Positions 55,129 through 64,000 of a DNA stretch of 64,000 nt are shown in pieces (the stretch's first letter is position 1; each line of letters opens with the position of its first letter). The notes beneath the pieces are model-generated. The model saw only the letters and a list, made by a program, of their open reading frames with translations, did no database searches and was not told the DNA's origin. The DNA is taken from positions 1 through 64,000 of the forward strand of contig NZ_CAAJGK010000039.1 in assembly GCF_900996245.1 (NCBI RefSeq), given 5' to 3'. The translations under genes and the position numbers were made by a program. This DNA is from Paraburkholderia sp. BCC1886. Lineage in GTDB: Bacteria > Pseudomonadota > Gammaproteobacteria > Burkholderiales > Burkholderiaceae.

Positions 55129-56442
55129 TCAAGCCGAGAACGCCCGGATCATGCCGGCCGCGACGGTGTGATGCGTCGCCTCGTCGATCAGCACGAACGC
55201 GCCCGTGCCCTGATGCGAGTCGTACACGTCGCACACCACCGGCTTTTGCAGCGTCAGCGCCACGCGGCCGATGTCGTTCATCGTCAGGTCCTTGCGATCG
55301 ACCGCTTGCGACAGCGTATGCACGTCCAGCACTTCGCGGATCGCACCGATGCGCGCGAACACCGTGTTGGTGGTCTGCTTCAACAGGTACTTGCGTTGCG
55401 TCGAGAGCGGCGTGTCGTCGAACCAGCACAGGTCGGCTTCCAGCTTCTTCGCCGGTTCCGGTGCGGCTTCACGCAGCACGAAGGTGTCGCCGCGCGAGAC
55501 GTCGACGTCTTCGGCGAGACGGATAGTGACCGTTTGACCGGCAAACGCGCGCTCCACCTGCGCGGTGCCGCCCGTGACCGGAGCGATGATCTCGGCGACC
55601 GTTGCTTCACGGTTCGCGGGCAACACGACGATGGTGTCGCCGACCTTCACTTCGCCCGCTTCGACCCGGCCCATGTAGCCACGGAAATCGTCGGCCTGGC
55701 TGCCGTCCTGACGCGCGACCCACTGCACCGGGAAACGCAGCGCCTGGCCGGTCGGAATCTCGACCGGCAATGCTTCGAGCAGATCGAGCAGCGGCTCGCC
55801 TGCGTACCACGGCATGCTGTCGCTCAAGGTCACGATGTTGTCGCCCTTCAACGCCGACACCGGGATGAAGCGCACGTCCTTCAACCCGAGCTGACGGGCG
55901 AGTTCGACATACGCGTCGCGGATTTCGTTGAAGCGCGCTTCGCTGTAATCGACCAGATCCATCTTGTTGATCGCGACGATCGCATGCTGCAAACCGAGCA
56001 GCTTGACGATCGCGCTATGACGCTTGGTTTGCGGCAGCAGTTGCGCGACACCGTCCACGAAGGTCACGCGCGTGGCGTCGACCAGAATGATGGCCGCGTG
56101 CGCGGTCGATGCGCCCGTCACCATGTTGCGGGTGTATTGCTCGTGACCCGGCGTATCGGCAATGATGAACTTGCGCCGCGCAGTCGCGAAGTAGCGATAC
56201 GCTACGTCGATCGTGATGCCCTGCTCGCGTTCGGCTTCCAGACCGTCGGTCAGCAGCGACAGGTCGATGTCGTCGCCGACCGTGCGCTTGTTCTTCGCGC
56301 GCGACAGCGCGGACAACTGGTCGCTCAGCACGGCCTTGCTGTCGTACAGCAGACGGCCGATCAACGTGCTCTTGCCGTCGTCGACGCTGCCCGCGGTGAT
56401 GAAGCGCAGCACGCCGAGGTCTTCCGGTTGTTGAATGCTCAT
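55129..56442 (-). CDS. cysN: sulfate adenylyltransferase large (GTPase) subunit
   Basis: 437 residues. The EF-Tu-like GTPase has GSVDDGKSTLIGRLLYD (P loop), DTPGHEQYTRNMVTGAS and NKMDLVDYS, followed by beta-barrel domains. It drives APS formation with CysD. No fused CysC kinase domain is present, consistent with an APS-reductase route. It lies 62 bases after cysD. Confidence 0.96.
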   Translation of the reverse strand: MSIQQPEDLGVLRFITAGSVDDGKSTLIGRLLYDSKAVLSDQLSALSRAKNKRTVGDDIDLSLLTDGLEAEREQGITIDVAYRYFATARRKFIIADTPGHEQYTRNMVTGASTAHAAIILVDATRVTFVDGVAQLLPQTKRHSAIVKLLGLQHAIVAINKMDLVDYSEARFNEIRDAYVELARQLGLKDVRFIPVSALKGDNIVTLSDSMPWYAGEPLLDLLEALPVEIPTGQALRFPVQWVARQDGSQADDFRGYMGRVEAGEVKVGDTIVVLPANREATVAEIIAPVTGGTAQVERAFAGQTVTIRLAEDVDVSRGDTFVLREAAPEPAKKLEADLCWFDDTPLSTQRKYLLKQTTNTVFARIGAIREVLDVHTLSQAVDRKDLTMNDIGRVALTLQKPVVCDVYDSHQGTGAFVLIDEATHHTVAAGMIRAFSA

Positions 56443-56504
56443 GATGTTTCCTTGGTCCCTCTGTGACCGGAGCGCGCGTCTGAGCGTGCTCCGGCCCCGT
56501 GCAT

Positions 56505-57467
56505 TTAGAAATAACCCTGCTTCTTGCGCTGTTCCATCGCGGCTTCGGAGACCTGGTCGTCCATCCGCGTGGCGCCGCGCTCCGTGATCTCGGTCACGGC
56601 CGTTTCCGCGATGATCTTCTCGAGGTCGTCGGCATCGCTTTCCACCGGGCAGGTGCAGCTGATGTCGCCCACCGTGCGGAAGCGCACCAGCGCGGTTTCG
56701 CTAGTCTCGCCTTCGCGCATCGGCGTGAGCGGCGTCACCGGCACGAGCAGACCGTTGCGGCGCACGATCTCGCGCTGATGCGCGTAGTAGATCGACGGCA
56801 GTTCGAGCTGCTCGCGCGCGATGTATTGCCACACGTCGAGTTCGGTCCAGTTCGAGATCGGGAACACGCGCAGATGTTCGCCGTTATGCAGACGCGCGTT
56901 GTACAGGCTCCACAATTCAGGACGCTGCGCCTTCGGGTCCCATTGGCCGAACTCGTCGCGAAACGAGAAGATCCGCTCTTTCGCCCGCGCTTTTTCTTCG
57001 TCGCGACGCGCGCCGCCGATCAACGCGGTGTACTCGTGCTCGGCGATCGTCTCCAGCAGCGTCACCGCCTGGGCGGCATTGCGGGAATCGGTTTCGCGGC
57101 GCAGACGCACGGTGCCGCGCCTGATCGATTCTTCGACATGACCCACCACCAGCTCCGCACCGATCTCCTTAGCGCGGCGATCGCGGAAGTCGATCACTTC
57201 GGCGTAGTTGTGTCCCGTGTCGATGTGCACGAGCGGGAACGGCAACACGGTCTTGCGATTCGCGCCGATACCGAACGCCTTCAGCGCAAGATGCAGCACC
57301 ACGACCGAATCCTTGCCGCCCGAAAACAGCAGCGCAGGCTTGCTGCATTCGGCGACCAGTTCGCGCAGGATGTGAATCGACTCGGCTTCGAGCCAATCGA
57401 GGTGATCCATCCGGTTGGCCGTGTTGGCGAGCGGAGCGTTGACAGTGGATTCGAGCGTGCTGCTCAT
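56505..57467 (-). CDS. cysD: sulfate adenylyltransferase small subunit
   Basis: 320 residues. ATP pyrophosphatase fold with the PP-loop ALLFSGGKDSVVVLHLALK, FPLVHIDTGHNYAEVIDFRD, and a basic C-terminal tail (AAMEQRKKQGYF). It makes APS from sulfate and ATP. It follows cysH by 134 bases and precedes cysN. Confidence 0.96.
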   Translation of the reverse strand: MSSTLESTVNAPLANTANRMDHLDWLEAESIHILRELVAECSKPALLFSGGKDSVVVLHLALKAFGIGANRKTVLPFPLVHIDTGHNYAEVIDFRDRRAKEIGAELVVGHVEESIRRGTVRLRRETDSRNAAQAVTLLETIAEHEYTALIGGARRDEEKARAKERIFSFRDEFGQWDPKAQRPELWSLYNARLHNGEHLRVFPISNWTELDVWQYIAREQLELPSIYYAHQREIVRRNGLLVPVTPLTPMREGETSETALVRFRTVGDISCTCPVESDADDLEKIIAETAVTEITERGATRMDDQVSEAAMEQRKKQGYF

Positions 57468-57601
57468 GATTGGGTCCTTCGTTGGTTCGCGTCGTCGGCG
57501 GTTGCCGGCGTCGCGCAGTATTCAGATCGGTAGGTGCGGTGACCGGGCCTGAATCACAAGGCCCGGCGTCGCTAAATGCCGGCGTTGCCAGCCGCCGCTT
57601 G

Positions 57602-58357
57602 TCAGATGCTCTTGGCCGACGAGGTGTCGATGCTGCTGACCGGGATCGGCGCGATGGTGGTGACGTGCAGCCCGCATTCTTTCGAGTCGCGCGATTCCCA
57701 CCACCAGCGGCCGGCGCGGCTGTCTTCGCCGGGGCGCACGGCGCGCGTACACGGCTCGCAGCCGATGCTCGGGTAGCCGCGCGCATGCAGCGGGTTGACC
57801 GGTACGTCGAACGCTTTCAGGTAGGCCCACACGTCCGCTTCCGTCCAGTCCGTCAACGGATTGAACTTGGCGATATTGCGTGCGCCATCCAGCTCTTCTT
57901 CGTGCAGTTCCGCGCGCGTGACCGACTGCTCGCGGCGCTGGCCGGTTACCCATGCGCTGACATCCGACAGCGCGCGGTTCAACGGCTCGACCTTGCGGAT
58001 TTCGCAGCAACGCTTGCGCAGGTCGACGCTTTCATAAAACGCGTTCAGGCCGTGCGAGCCGACGTATTCATCGACCGCAGCGGCTTGCGGATGAAACTGC
58101 TCGATGTCGTAGCCATAACGCTCTTTCACGCGATCCAGCATGCCGAGTGTTTCCGCATGCAGCCGGCCGGTGTTCAGCGAGAAGATGCCGATCTTGACGC
58201 CACGCGACAGAATCGCGTGCGTGAGCAGCATATCTTCGGCAGCGAGGCTGCTCGCGAGTTTCACGTTGGCGTGACGCGCGGCGATCGAATCGAGCAGCGC
58301 ATCCAGGCGCTCGACCTTGGCGGTGAGTTCCGGCGTGATCGATTGAACGTCGCTCAT
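57602..58357 (-). CDS. cysH: adenylyl-sulfate (APS) reductase
   Basis: 251 residues. It reduces APS to sulfite. Cys117-Cys118 (KRCCEIRK) and Cys200-x2-Cys203 (GCEPC) form the 4Fe-4S site that separates APS reductases from PAPS reductases, and Cys228 (KECGLH) is the catalytic Cys. The start ATG at 58357 overlaps the stop of the DUF934 gene. Confidence 0.94.
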   Translation of the reverse strand: MSDVQSITPELTAKVERLDALLDSIAARHANVKLASSLAAEDMLLTHAILSRGVKIGIFSLNTGRLHAETLGMLDRVKERYGYDIEQFHPQAAAVDEYVGSHGLNAFYESVDLRKRCCEIRKVEPLNRALSDVSAWVTGQRREQSVTRAELHEEELDGARNIAKFNPLTDWTEADVWAYLKAFDVPVNPLHARGYPSIGCEPCTRAVRPGEDSRAGRWWWESRDSKECGLHVTTIAPIPVSSIDTSSAKSI

Positions 58358-58905
58358 GCCGACGCCTTGGCGGACTCTGCTGCCTCTGCCGCCTCGCGGC
58401 GGCGGAACAGCGGCGACGGGTTATCGACGGCGCCCTGGTACTGCACGCTGAATTCGTCGAACGCCTTCAACGCGTCGTCGAAGTCTTTGTCCTCGCGCAG
58501 CGCATACGCATCGAAACCGCAGCGGAACATGAACGTGATCTGATCGCGCAGCACGTCGCCGATTGCGCGTAGTTCGCCCTTGTAGCCATAGCGTTCGCGC
58601 AGCAGGCGGCCGATGCTGTATCCGCGGCCGTCGCGAAATACCGGGAAGTCCACGCCGATCAGCGCGATTCTGTCGAAGTCGGCGACGAGTTCCGCCGGTT
58701 CATTGTCGGGCGCGAGCCACACGCCGATTTCCGCCGCGCTGCGCGATGCGCGCAACGCGTCGCCCGAAGCCTGCCACAACGCCAGCGGCACCAGTACCTT
58801 GCCGGCCGGCAAATCGTTCACCGCGGGCAGCGTGCCGTCTTCCGCGGGGCGCACCACCGTCCAGTCGTCGCTGACGATCGCGCGATTCTTGATGATAGAA
58901 GCCAT
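58354..58905 (-). CDS. DUF934 family protein of the cys cluster
   Basis: 183 residues. It contains LVPLALWQASGDALRASRSA, IGVWLAPDNEPAELVADFD, and GRGYSIGRLLRERYGYKGEL, the DUF934 core. It is always found with sulfite reductase in this group and is presumed an oxidoreductase partner; its biochemistry is not known to me. The ATG at 58905 is preferred over an upstream extension rich in Arg. It overlaps cysH by four bases. Confidence 0.9.
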   Translation of the reverse strand: MASIIKNRAIVSDDWTVVRPAEDGTLPAVNDLPAGKVLVPLALWQASGDALRASRSAAEIGVWLAPDNEPAELVADFDRIALIGVDFPVFRDGRGYSIGRLLRERYGYKGELRAIGDVLRDQITFMFRCGFDAYALREDKDFDDALKAFDEFSVQYQGAVDNPSPLFRRREAAEAAESAKASA

Positions 58906-58927
58906 CTGTTCAGTATCCTTTGCGCGC

Positions 58928-60607
58928 TTACGCGTGAGCCGGTTGACGCGACGCGTACACCCGGTCCTTGAACGGCGCAATGCCAATGCGGTTGTACGTT
59001 TCGATGAAACGCTCGCCTTCGTGGCGATGCTCCACGAACGTATCGATCACCTTGCTCATCACGTCCGGCATTTCTTCCGCCGAGAACGACGGGCCGATCA
59101 CGCGGCCGAGATGCGCACCCGTGGCGCCGTTGCCCTGCTCGCCGCCCAGTGTCACCTGGTACCACTCCGAGCCGTCCTTATCGACGCCCAGAATGCCGAT
59201 GTTGCCGATGTGATGGTGACCGCATGCGTTGATGCACCCGGAGATGTTCAACGACACGTCGCCCAGGTCGTACACGTAATCCAGATCGTTGAAGCGCTCC
59301 TGAATCGCCAGTGCGATCGGGATCGACTTCGCATTCGCGAGCGAGCAGAAATCGCCGCCCGGGCACGCGATGATGTCGGTCAGCAAACCGATGTTCGCCG
59401 TCGCGAAGCCCTGCACCTTGGCCTTTTCCCACAGCGCGAACAGATCGCGTTTCTTCACGTTCGCAAGAATCAGATTCTGTTCGTGCGACACGCGGATTTC
59501 GCCGAGCGAATACTCGTCGGCCCAATCGGCGACGGCTTCCATCTGCGTATCGGTTGCGTCGCCCGGGGCGATCGTGGTCGGCTTCAGCGACAGCGTGACC
59601 GACGCGTAGCCCGACACCTTGTGCGGACGCACGTTGCGCTCGACCCAACGCGCAAAGCCACGGTTTTCCAGCAGATGCTTTTCGAACGACGCGTCCGTAT
59701 CCGGCAGCTTGTCGTACGCGGGCGGCGCGAAGTCCTGCACCACCCGATCCACTTCGGCTTGCGTGAGCGTGGCCGGGCCGTCTTTCAGGTGCTGCCATTC
59801 TTCTTCGACCTGCGCCGAGAATTTCTCCGGCGACAGCGCCTTCACCAGAATCTTGATGCGCGCCTTGTAGATGTTGTCGCGGCGGCCGTAGCGGTTGTAC
59901 ACGCGCAGCACGGCTTCGCAATAGGTCAGCAGATGTTGCCAGGGCAGATCGCGGCGAATGATCGCGCCGATGATCGGCGTGCGGCCCATGCCGCCGCCGG
60001 CCAGAATGTCGACCACCAGTTCGCCCTGCTCGTTCTTTTTCAGATACACGCCCATGTCGTGAATCTGCACGGCGGCGCGGTCTTCGGTCGAGCCCGACAC
60101 GGCGATCTTGAACTTACGCGGCAGCCACGCGAATTCCGGGTGGAACGTCGACCACTGGCGCAGGATTTCTGCCCAGGGACGCGGATCGACCACTTCGTCC
60201 GGTGCGACGCCGGCGAACTGGTCGGCCGTGATGTTGCGGATACAGTTGCCCGAGGTCTGGATGCCGTGCATCTGCACGGCAGCGAGCTTGCGCAGGATCT
60301 CCGGCGTTTCTTCGAGCTGGATCCAGTTGTACTGGATGTTCGAGCGCGTCGAGAAGTGACCGTAGCCGCGGTCGTGTTCGCGCGCGATCTGCGCGAGCAC
60401 GCGCATCTGGTCGCTGCGCAGATTGCCGTAAGGAATCGCGATGCGGTGCATGTACGCGTGGCGCTGCATGTACAGGCCGTTCTGCAAACGCAGCGGACGA
60501 AACTCCTCTTCGCTCAATTCGCCCGACAAGCGGCGGCGAACCTGATCGGCGTACTGCGCGACCCGTTCATCGACGATGGTCTGGTCGTACTGATCGTATT
60601 GGTACAT
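58928..60607 (-). CDS. cysI: sulfite reductase hemoprotein (nitrite/sulfite reductase)
   Basis: 559 residues. It reduces sulfite to sulfide using siroheme and a 4Fe-4S cluster. Cluster ligands appear as ACPGGDFCSLANAKS (Cx5C) and GCINACGHHHIGNIGI (Cx3C). The N-terminal half has HAYMHRIAIPYGNLRSDQMR. It starts 22 bases before DUF934 in a cysI-DUF934-cysH-cysD-cysN-cobA series. Confidence 0.95.
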   Translation of the reverse strand: MYQYDQYDQTIVDERVAQYADQVRRRLSGELSEEEFRPLRLQNGLYMQRHAYMHRIAIPYGNLRSDQMRVLAQIAREHDRGYGHFSTRSNIQYNWIQLEETPEILRKLAAVQMHGIQTSGNCIRNITADQFAGVAPDEVVDPRPWAEILRQWSTFHPEFAWLPRKFKIAVSGSTEDRAAVQIHDMGVYLKKNEQGELVVDILAGGGMGRTPIIGAIIRRDLPWQHLLTYCEAVLRVYNRYGRRDNIYKARIKILVKALSPEKFSAQVEEEWQHLKDGPATLTQAEVDRVVQDFAPPAYDKLPDTDASFEKHLLENRGFARWVERNVRPHKVSGYASVTLSLKPTTIAPGDATDTQMEAVADWADEYSLGEIRVSHEQNLILANVKKRDLFALWEKAKVQGFATANIGLLTDIIACPGGDFCSLANAKSIPIALAIQERFNDLDYVYDLGDVSLNISGCINACGHHHIGNIGILGVDKDGSEWYQVTLGGEQGNGATGAHLGRVIGPSFSAEEMPDVMSKVIDTFVEHRHEGERFIETYNRIGIAPFKDRVYASRQPAHA

Positions 60608-60846
60608 TCGGGGACCCCAATTTTTTTGCGTAACGCTTTCGTGACACGCGACGTCCGGTTCGCCGCGCCGTGAAACCAGTCTGTCATCACCCTTTGTCAG
60701 CAGAAACCGGGCAGGGTTTAGGCCCAGCGCTCATTTCTTTATGACAAATACAGATAACCATATTGAAAAACATGGACTGATCGTAATAAACTCGCCTTAT
60801 ATTTCAAACGACTAAAAAATTCTTTTGATATGCGGAGAGGTTATAT
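60608..60846. promoter_or_regulatory. divergent control region cysI / cysB
   Basis: 239 bases. About 60730-60840 is markedly A/T-rich relative to its flanks and should carry promoters for both genes and CysB sites. Exact boxes could not be fixed. GGAGAGG precedes the cysB ATG. Confidence 0.5.
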
Positions 60847-61788
60847 ATGAACCTGCACCAGTTCCGCTTCGTGCGCGAGGCTGTGCGGCAGAATTTCAAT
60901 CTGACCGAAGCAGCCAAAGCCCTGTTTACCAGCCAGCCGGGCGTCTCCAAGGCGATCATCGAGCTGGAAGACGAGCTGGGCGTCGAAATCTTCACCCGTC
61001 ACGGCAAGCGCGTGCGCTCGCTAACCGAGCCGGGACGCATCATATTGCAGTCAGTCGAAAAAATCCTGCAGGAAGTCGAAAGCCTCAAGCGGGTCGGTAA
61101 AGATTACGCGGCGCAGGATCAGGGCAACCTCGTGATTGCCGCCACTCACACGCAGGCCCGCTACTCACTTCCGGCCGCCATCGCCGAATTCAAGAAGCGC
61201 TTCCCTAAAGTTCATCTGTCGATCCTGCAAGGCAGCCCCACGCAGGTTGCCGAGATGGTCATTCACGACCAGGCCGACCTGGCCATCGCTACCGAGGCGA
61301 TCGCCAACTATAAGGAACTGGTGTCGCTGCCCTGCTTCCAGTGGCACCACGTAGCGGTGATGCAGCCGGATCATCCTTTACTGGACCGAAAACTTTTGTC
61401 GCTGGATGATCTGACCCAGTATCCGCTGATCACCTACGACAACGCGTTTGCCGGGCGCACCAAGATCAACGAGGCGTTCCGTCTGCGGGGCCTGCATCCG
61501 GACATCGTGCTGGAGGCGATCGACGCCGACGTCATCAAGACTTACGTGGAACTGGGTCTGGGCGTGGGCATCATGGCGGATATCGCGTTCAGCGCCGAGC
61601 GCGACCGGCATTTGCGTGCCATGCCGGTGGGGCACCTGTTCGGCAGCAATGTGACGCGGGTCGCGCTGAAACAGGGCGCCTACCTGCGCAGCTATGTGTA
61701 TACGCTCGTCGAACTGCTGTCGCCGAGCATGAACCGCAAGCTGATCGAACAGGCGCTCAAAGGCGAACACGAAACTTACGAACTCTGA
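60847..61788 (+). CDS. cysB: CysB-family LysR regulator
   Basis: 313 residues. It begins NLHQFRFVREAVRQNFNLTE with the helix-turn-helix LFTSQPGVSKAIIELEDELG. The effector domain starts GNLVIAATHTQARYSLP, whose TxTQARY is the sulfate/N-acetylserine pocket of CysB and Cbl. It is divergent from cysI and should activate the cys operon under sulfur limitation. Cbl is an alternative. Confidence 0.93.
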   Translation: MNLHQFRFVREAVRQNFNLTEAAKALFTSQPGVSKAIIELEDELGVEIFTRHGKRVRSLTEPGRIILQSVEKILQEVESLKRVGKDYAAQDQGNLVIAATHTQARYSLPAAIAEFKKRFPKVHLSILQGSPTQVAEMVIHDQADLAIATEAIANYKELVSLPCFQWHHVAVMQPDHPLLDRKLLSLDDLTQYPLITYDNAFAGRTKINEAFRLRGLHPDIVLEAIDADVIKTYVELGLGVGIMADIAFSAERDRHLRAMPVGHLFGSNVTRVALKQGAYLRSYVYTLVELLSPSMNRKLIEQALKGEHETYEL

Positions 61789-61829
61789 TCCACCCTGCTT
61801 TGCGCTTTTCCGCTATGGAGACCTCCTGG

Positions 61830-62990
61830 ATGACGTCGTATAAGAACAGCATCAGCGGCCTCGCCGCTCTCGGCGCGCTCTTGCTCGCCACCGCCGCCCA
61901 CGCGGACATCAAGGTCGGCATCGACCTGTCCAGCACCGGCCCCGCCGCGGTGATCGGCATCACCAGCAAGGAAGCCATGCTGATGTGGCCCGCCACCATC
62001 GCCGGGCAGAAAGCCGACTACATCTTCCTCGACGACGCGTCCGACCCGGGCGCCGCCGTGCGCAACATCCGCAAGCTGATCAACGAAGACCACGTCGACG
62101 TGATCGTCGGCCCGAACATCACGCCGGCGGCGATGGCCGCGCTCGATCCGGTCGCCGAAAGCCAGACCCCGATGATCACGCTGATCGGCTCGGCCAGCGT
62201 CGTCGAACCGCAGGAAGGCAAGAAGGTCTGGGCCTACAAGATGGCGCAGACCGACAGCGCGATGGCCGACGTGATGACGCGCTACATGTCGAACCACAAC
62301 GTGAAGACGGTGGGCTTCATCGGCTTTGCGGACGGTTACGGCGAAAGCTGGCTCAACGAGTTCAGCAAGTTCGCGGCGCTGCGCCATATCCAGCTGGTCG
62401 CGACGGAGCGCTATAACCGCACGGACGCGAGCGTCACCGGCCAGGTGCTCAAGGTGATGTCCGCGAAACCGGACGCGATCCTGATTGCCGGCGCCGGCAC
62501 GCCGACGGTTCTGCCGCAACGCACGCTGATCGAGCGCGGCTACAAAGGCCCGATCTATCAGACGCACGGCATCGCCACGCCGGAGTTCATCAAGCTGGGC
62601 GGCAAGGACGTGGAAGGCACGCTGTTCCCGACCCAGCCGGTGGTGGTCGCACGTACGCTGCCGGCGGATCATCCGGCGAAGAAGGCGGCGCTCGCGTTCA
62701 CCAACGACTACGAAGCGAAGTACGGCGCGGGCAGCGTGACGCAATTTGCCGGCGACGCGGCGGGCGTGTATCCGCGTCTGCAGGATGCGGTCGCGCGTGC
62801 GCTGAAAACGGCGCAGCCGGGCACGCCGGCTTTCCGTACCGCGTTGCGCGACGAACTGGAACATGCGCATGAACTGGTGGTGCCGAACGGCGTGGTGAAC
62901 ACCAGCCCGAAGGACCACGTCGGACTGGATCAGCGCGCGAGCGTGATGGGGACGATCAAAAACGGCAAGTTCGTGTACCTCAGCCAGTAA
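61830..62990 (+). CDS. periplasmic substrate-binding protein, branched-chain amino-acid type
   Basis: 386 residues. A signal peptide (LAALGALLLATAAHA) precedes DIKVGIDLSSTGPAAVIGI, the N-terminus of the Leu/Ile/Val-binding fold. It has no permease neighbours here, so the ligand is unknown. GGAG nine bases upstream favours ATG 61830 over the ATG at 61815. Confidence 0.88.
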   Translation: MTSYKNSISGLAALGALLLATAAHADIKVGIDLSSTGPAAVIGITSKEAMLMWPATIAGQKADYIFLDDASDPGAAVRNIRKLINEDHVDVIVGPNITPAAMAALDPVAESQTPMITLIGSASVVEPQEGKKVWAYKMAQTDSAMADVMTRYMSNHNVKTVGFIGFADGYGESWLNEFSKFAALRHIQLVATERYNRTDASVTGQVLKVMSAKPDAILIAGAGTPTVLPQRTLIERGYKGPIYQTHGIATPEFIKLGGKDVEGTLFPTQPVVVARTLPADHPAKKAALAFTNDYEAKYGAGSVTQFAGDAAGVYPRLQDAVARALKTAQPGTPAFRTALRDELEHAHELVVPNGVVNTSPKDHVGLDQRASVMGTIKNGKFVYLSQ

Positions 62991-63027
62991 CGGCGATCGT
63001 CCGGCACGCAGGAAGCTCCCGATACGC

Positions 63028-63060
63028 AAAACGGCTCGCCCCGCCAGGCGAGCCGTTTTT
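63028..63060 (+). terminator. rho-independent terminator
   Basis: AAAACGGCTCGCC (63028-63040) and GGCGAGCCGTTTT (63047-63059) with a six-base loop, followed by further T. It ends the binding-protein transcript. Confidence 0.9.
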
Positions 63061-63209
63061 CGTTCAGGCCGCTCGCAGTAGTGAGATAGCGGCGCGCACG
63101 CAAGCTGCGTGTACCATGCTGACGGTTCGCTTGCAGTGAGGTGAGGCCAAGGCTCGACGGCCGGGTCCGCGAGCGCCGCGTCCGTTTCGTGAAATCCGTC
63201 AGACCGCGC

Positions 63210-64000
63210 ATGCCAGAAAACAGAAAACGTATCGTCATCGCCGTTGTCGTGCTGCTCGGGCTGCTGGCCGTCGCCATCGCGATCGGCCAGGCCATCAAAA
63301 AACGCGGCGCAGTGGCCGCGCCGCCCGACACGACGTCCGCCGTCATCGAATTCGCGCCCGACGACCTCACCGCGGTCAGCCGCCGCACGTTGTCCGAGAC
63401 ACTGCCGCTCACGGGGTCGCTGCGCGCCGTCACGCAGGCGGCAGTCAAATCGAAAGTGGCCGGTTCCGCGCTCGACGTGCTGGTGCGCGAGGGCGACGCG
63501 GTCAGAAGCGGACAGATTCTCGTGAAGATCGACGCGCGCGATTACGTCGCCCGCGCCGAGCAGACTCGCGGGCAGATGGCGGCGATGTCGGGCCAGCTCG
63601 ACATTGCGAAGCAGACGCTCGACAACAATCGCGTGCTGGTCGAAAAGGGTTTCATCTCGAAGAACGCGTTCGACACCGCGGCAAGCCAGTACGCGATCGC
63701 GCGCGCCAACCTCGATGCGGCGAAGGCCGCGCTCGCGTCGTCGAATCTCTCGCTCGCCGATACCGTCGTGCGCTCGCCGCTCGACGGGCAGATCGCGTCG
63801 CGCTCGGTCGAGCCTGGCGAGAAAGTCGCGGTGGACGCCAAGCTGTTCGACGTGGTCGATCTGCGCACGCTCGAACTGGAAGCACCGGTGCCGGTCGGCG
63901 AGATCGGCCGCGTGCGCGTCGGTCAGCCTGTGACCATCCGGTTCGACGGCATCGACGCGCCGGTGCAAGGCGCGATCACGCGCATCAACCCCGCCGCCCA
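63210..64000 (+). CDS. RND efflux periplasmic adaptor (partial, runs off the window)
   Basis: The first 263 residues of an open frame that continues past the end. An N-terminal anchor (RIVIAVVVLLGLLAVAIAIG) is followed by LPLTGSLRAVTQAAVKSKVA, GSALDVLVREGDAVRSGQIL, a hairpin region with ISKNAFDTAASQYAIARANL, and VRSPLDGQIASRSVEPGEKV. This is the HlyD/MFP adaptor of a tripartite pump; an RND pump gene probably follows. The ATG at 63210 is used; an in-frame GTG lies seven codons earlier. Confidence 0.9.
   Translation, partial: MPENRKRIVIAVVVLLGLLAVAIAIGQAIKKRGAVAAPPDTTSAVIEFAPDDLTAVSRRTLSETLPLTGSLRAVTQAAVKSKVAGSALDVLVREGDAVRSGQILVKIDARDYVARAEQTRGQMAAMSGQLDIAKQTLDNNRVLVEKGFISKNAFDTAASQYAIARANLDAAKAALASSNLSLADTVVRSPLDGQIASRSVEPGEKVAVDAKLFDVVDLRTLELEAPVPVGEIGRVRVGQPVTIRFDGIDAPVQGAITRINPAA

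Overview
The window is a GC-rich chromosomal segment of a beta-proteobacterium. Gene content and order point to Burkholderiaceae, most likely Paraburkholderia or Burkholderia: DUF3460-scpA-panC-panD, tamAB, holC/pepA/lptFG, a zapB-like gene and zapA followed by 6S RNA, and a cysIH-DUF934 sulfate cluster. This assignment is inferred from the families recognised, not from a database search.

Layout. 0.3-10.4 kb: bestrophin-like channel, LprI-like protein, basic amino-acid decarboxylase, dcd, a SodC-like lipoprotein lacking metal ligands, apbC, an OmpA-family lipoprotein and metG. 10.5-17 kb: tamB and tamA. 17-21 kb: DUF3460, scpA, panC, panD, an orphan ParA and a thioesterase. 21-34.7 kb: cobalamin salvage and uptake. 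cobQ faces cobU-cbiB-cobD-btuF. A second block, btuB-btuC-btuD-cobT-cobS-cobC, runs on the minus strand behind a cobalamin riboswitch. Between the two blocks sits a winged-helix Fic protein with a degenerate active site, preceded by an array of about eight half-sites that look like its own operators. 35-46.6 kb: zapB-like, zapA, 6S RNA, EVE protein, SIMPL protein, lgt, LysR/ilvD, cytochrome c, DUF2486, holC, pepA, lptF, lptG and a small CbiX.

47.1-54.3 kb is the most unusual part. Two tandem paralogues of 1181 and 1154 residues each combine a YopT-like (C58) papain-fold cysteine protease domain with a complete Cys/His/Asp triad, a second degenerate copy of that fold, an ADP-ribosyltransferase domain that aligns with the cholera/heat-labile enterotoxin A chain, and an unrecognised beta-rich C-terminal region. 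They share a conserved upstream block, have no signal peptide and have no evident immunity gene. I read them as host-directed multidomain toxins or effectors. They lie between the convergent cbiX and cobA genes, which probably both serve siroheme synthesis.

54.3-64 kb: assimilatory sulfate reduction (cobA, cysN, cysD, cysH, DUF934, cysI) divergent from a CysB-type regulator, then a branched-chain-amino-acid-type binding protein and the start of an RND efflux adaptor that runs off the window. cobA makes the siroheme precursor, cbiX probably inserts the metal, and cysI uses the cofactor, so this region is one pathway interrupted by the toxin pair.
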